The notes beneath the pieces are model-generated. The model made no database searches, was not told the DNA's origin, and saw nothing but the letters and a program-made list of their open reading frames with translations. DNA of 62,731 nt from Lachnospiraceae bacterium UBA7202. GTDB lineage: Bacteria; Bacillota; Clostridia; Lachnospirales; Lachnospiraceae. A program made the position numbers and the translations under genes. The stretch covers positions 1 through 62,731 of the forward strand of contig DKUO01000011.1 of the NCBI GenBank assembly GCA_002490705.1. Direction: 5' to 3'. Numbering within the stretch: position 1 is the stretch's first letter; every line of letters begins with the position of its first letter. This document shows, piece after piece, positions 62,480-62,731 of this stretch.

Positions 62480-62731
62480 TTCCTCGTTTCCTCATTTGCA
62501 TTGAAATTATTGTTGCCTGCGTAACTGTTTAGGGCATTCCGGGATTTGCGAATAAATTTATGTAAACCTAGATTTGACTTTCGGATTGCATACTTATTTA
62601 CAGTATAACAGGAGAAAATGAGGTCGGAATTGCAAAATATGCCGTGAAAGAAGCGATTTATGCCGTGGGGTGATTGGCAGAAGCATGGATGATAATTAGG
62701 TAAAATGGATCGGGTATTCAAAGTTTTGGAG
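62480..62731. promoter_or_regulatory. End region with shared element site C
   Basis: No gene seen. TATGCCG at 62638-62644 and 62659-62665 (21 bp apart) is a third copy of the element at 54303 and 57486, in plus orientation. Read on the minus strand it lies 30 nt upstream of TATACT (complement of 62602-62607), a good -10 for the PP2C gene; read on the plus strand it could serve a gene beyond the window. TTATGTAAACC is at 62558-62568. Confidence 0.45.

Noticed and set aside
62476..62721. 81-codon minus-strand frame at the window end
   Set aside because: Overlaps the PP2C promoter region and the shared element; low-complexity translation without domain.

Overview
The window looks like chromosome of a spore-forming, probably motile Gram-positive of the class Clostridia, most likely family Lachnospiraceae. 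The evidence is an orphan spoVAD, strong AGGAGG-type ribosome binding sites, PKTGD-type sortase-anchored surface proteins, two chemoreceptors, several large hybrid histidine kinases, and a TetM-like ribosomal protection factor fused to a YacP/Rae1-type nuclease. No rRNA, tRNA, CRISPR array or complete insertion sequence was seen.

Layout. (1) 1-1.8 kb: tail of a repeat-containing sortase-anchored protein, a truncated PBECR4-type nuclease gene, and a second, diverged copy of the surface-protein tail. (2) 1.8-11 kb: a chemoreceptor, the EF-G-like/NYN fusion, a DUF4143 ATPase, and a two-component system. (3) 11.1-17.8 kb, minus strand: a three-gene signalling operon (REC-HD-GYP, HK-REC-HPt, HK-REC-DegV). 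(4) 18-29 kb: SUV3-like helicase, phosphopantetheinyl transferase, hydrolase, SBP-SBP-GGDEF-EAL protein and YdcF-like protein in a tight run; then a TPR lipoprotein, a Nudix-like protein, pyrF and spoVAD. (5) 29-32.7 kb: a broken AlbA_2 (Schlafen-type) ATP-binding regulator, an XRE repressor divergent from a TnpB-like protein that has lost all three RuvC catalytic acids, and about 350 nt of strongly structured non-coding sequence. (6) 32.7-50.7 kb: one long co-directional glycan operon. Its AT-rich core (about 34-49.6 kb) encodes nonulosonic-acid synthesis (PtmE-like guanylyltransferase, NeuD, LegB-like dehydratase, NeuC, NeuB, NeuA) plus a sugar formyltransferase, an N-acetyl-sugar amidotransferase, GT2 and GT52-like transferases and two proteins of unknown function. 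(7) 50.7-54.2 kb: Rpn-family nuclease, a ribulose-phosphate epimerase/cytidylyltransferase pair and a PIN toxin-antitoxin-like pair. (8) 54.3-62.7 kb: an orphan solute-binding lipoprotein with a chemoreceptor, then a partner-switching module (STAS, RsbW-like kinase, hybrid kinase, receiver, convergent PP2C phosphatase). The three transcription units of part 8 carry copies of one 21-bp-spaced direct-repeat element.

The strongest leads for unusual biology are the nuclease-dead TnpB with its structured flank at the head of the glycan operon, the histidine kinase ending in a fatty-acid-binding DegV domain, the ribosome-protection/ribosome-nuclease fusion, and the shared promoter element of the 54-62 kb signalling genes. 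All calls come from reading the sequence; no searches were run.
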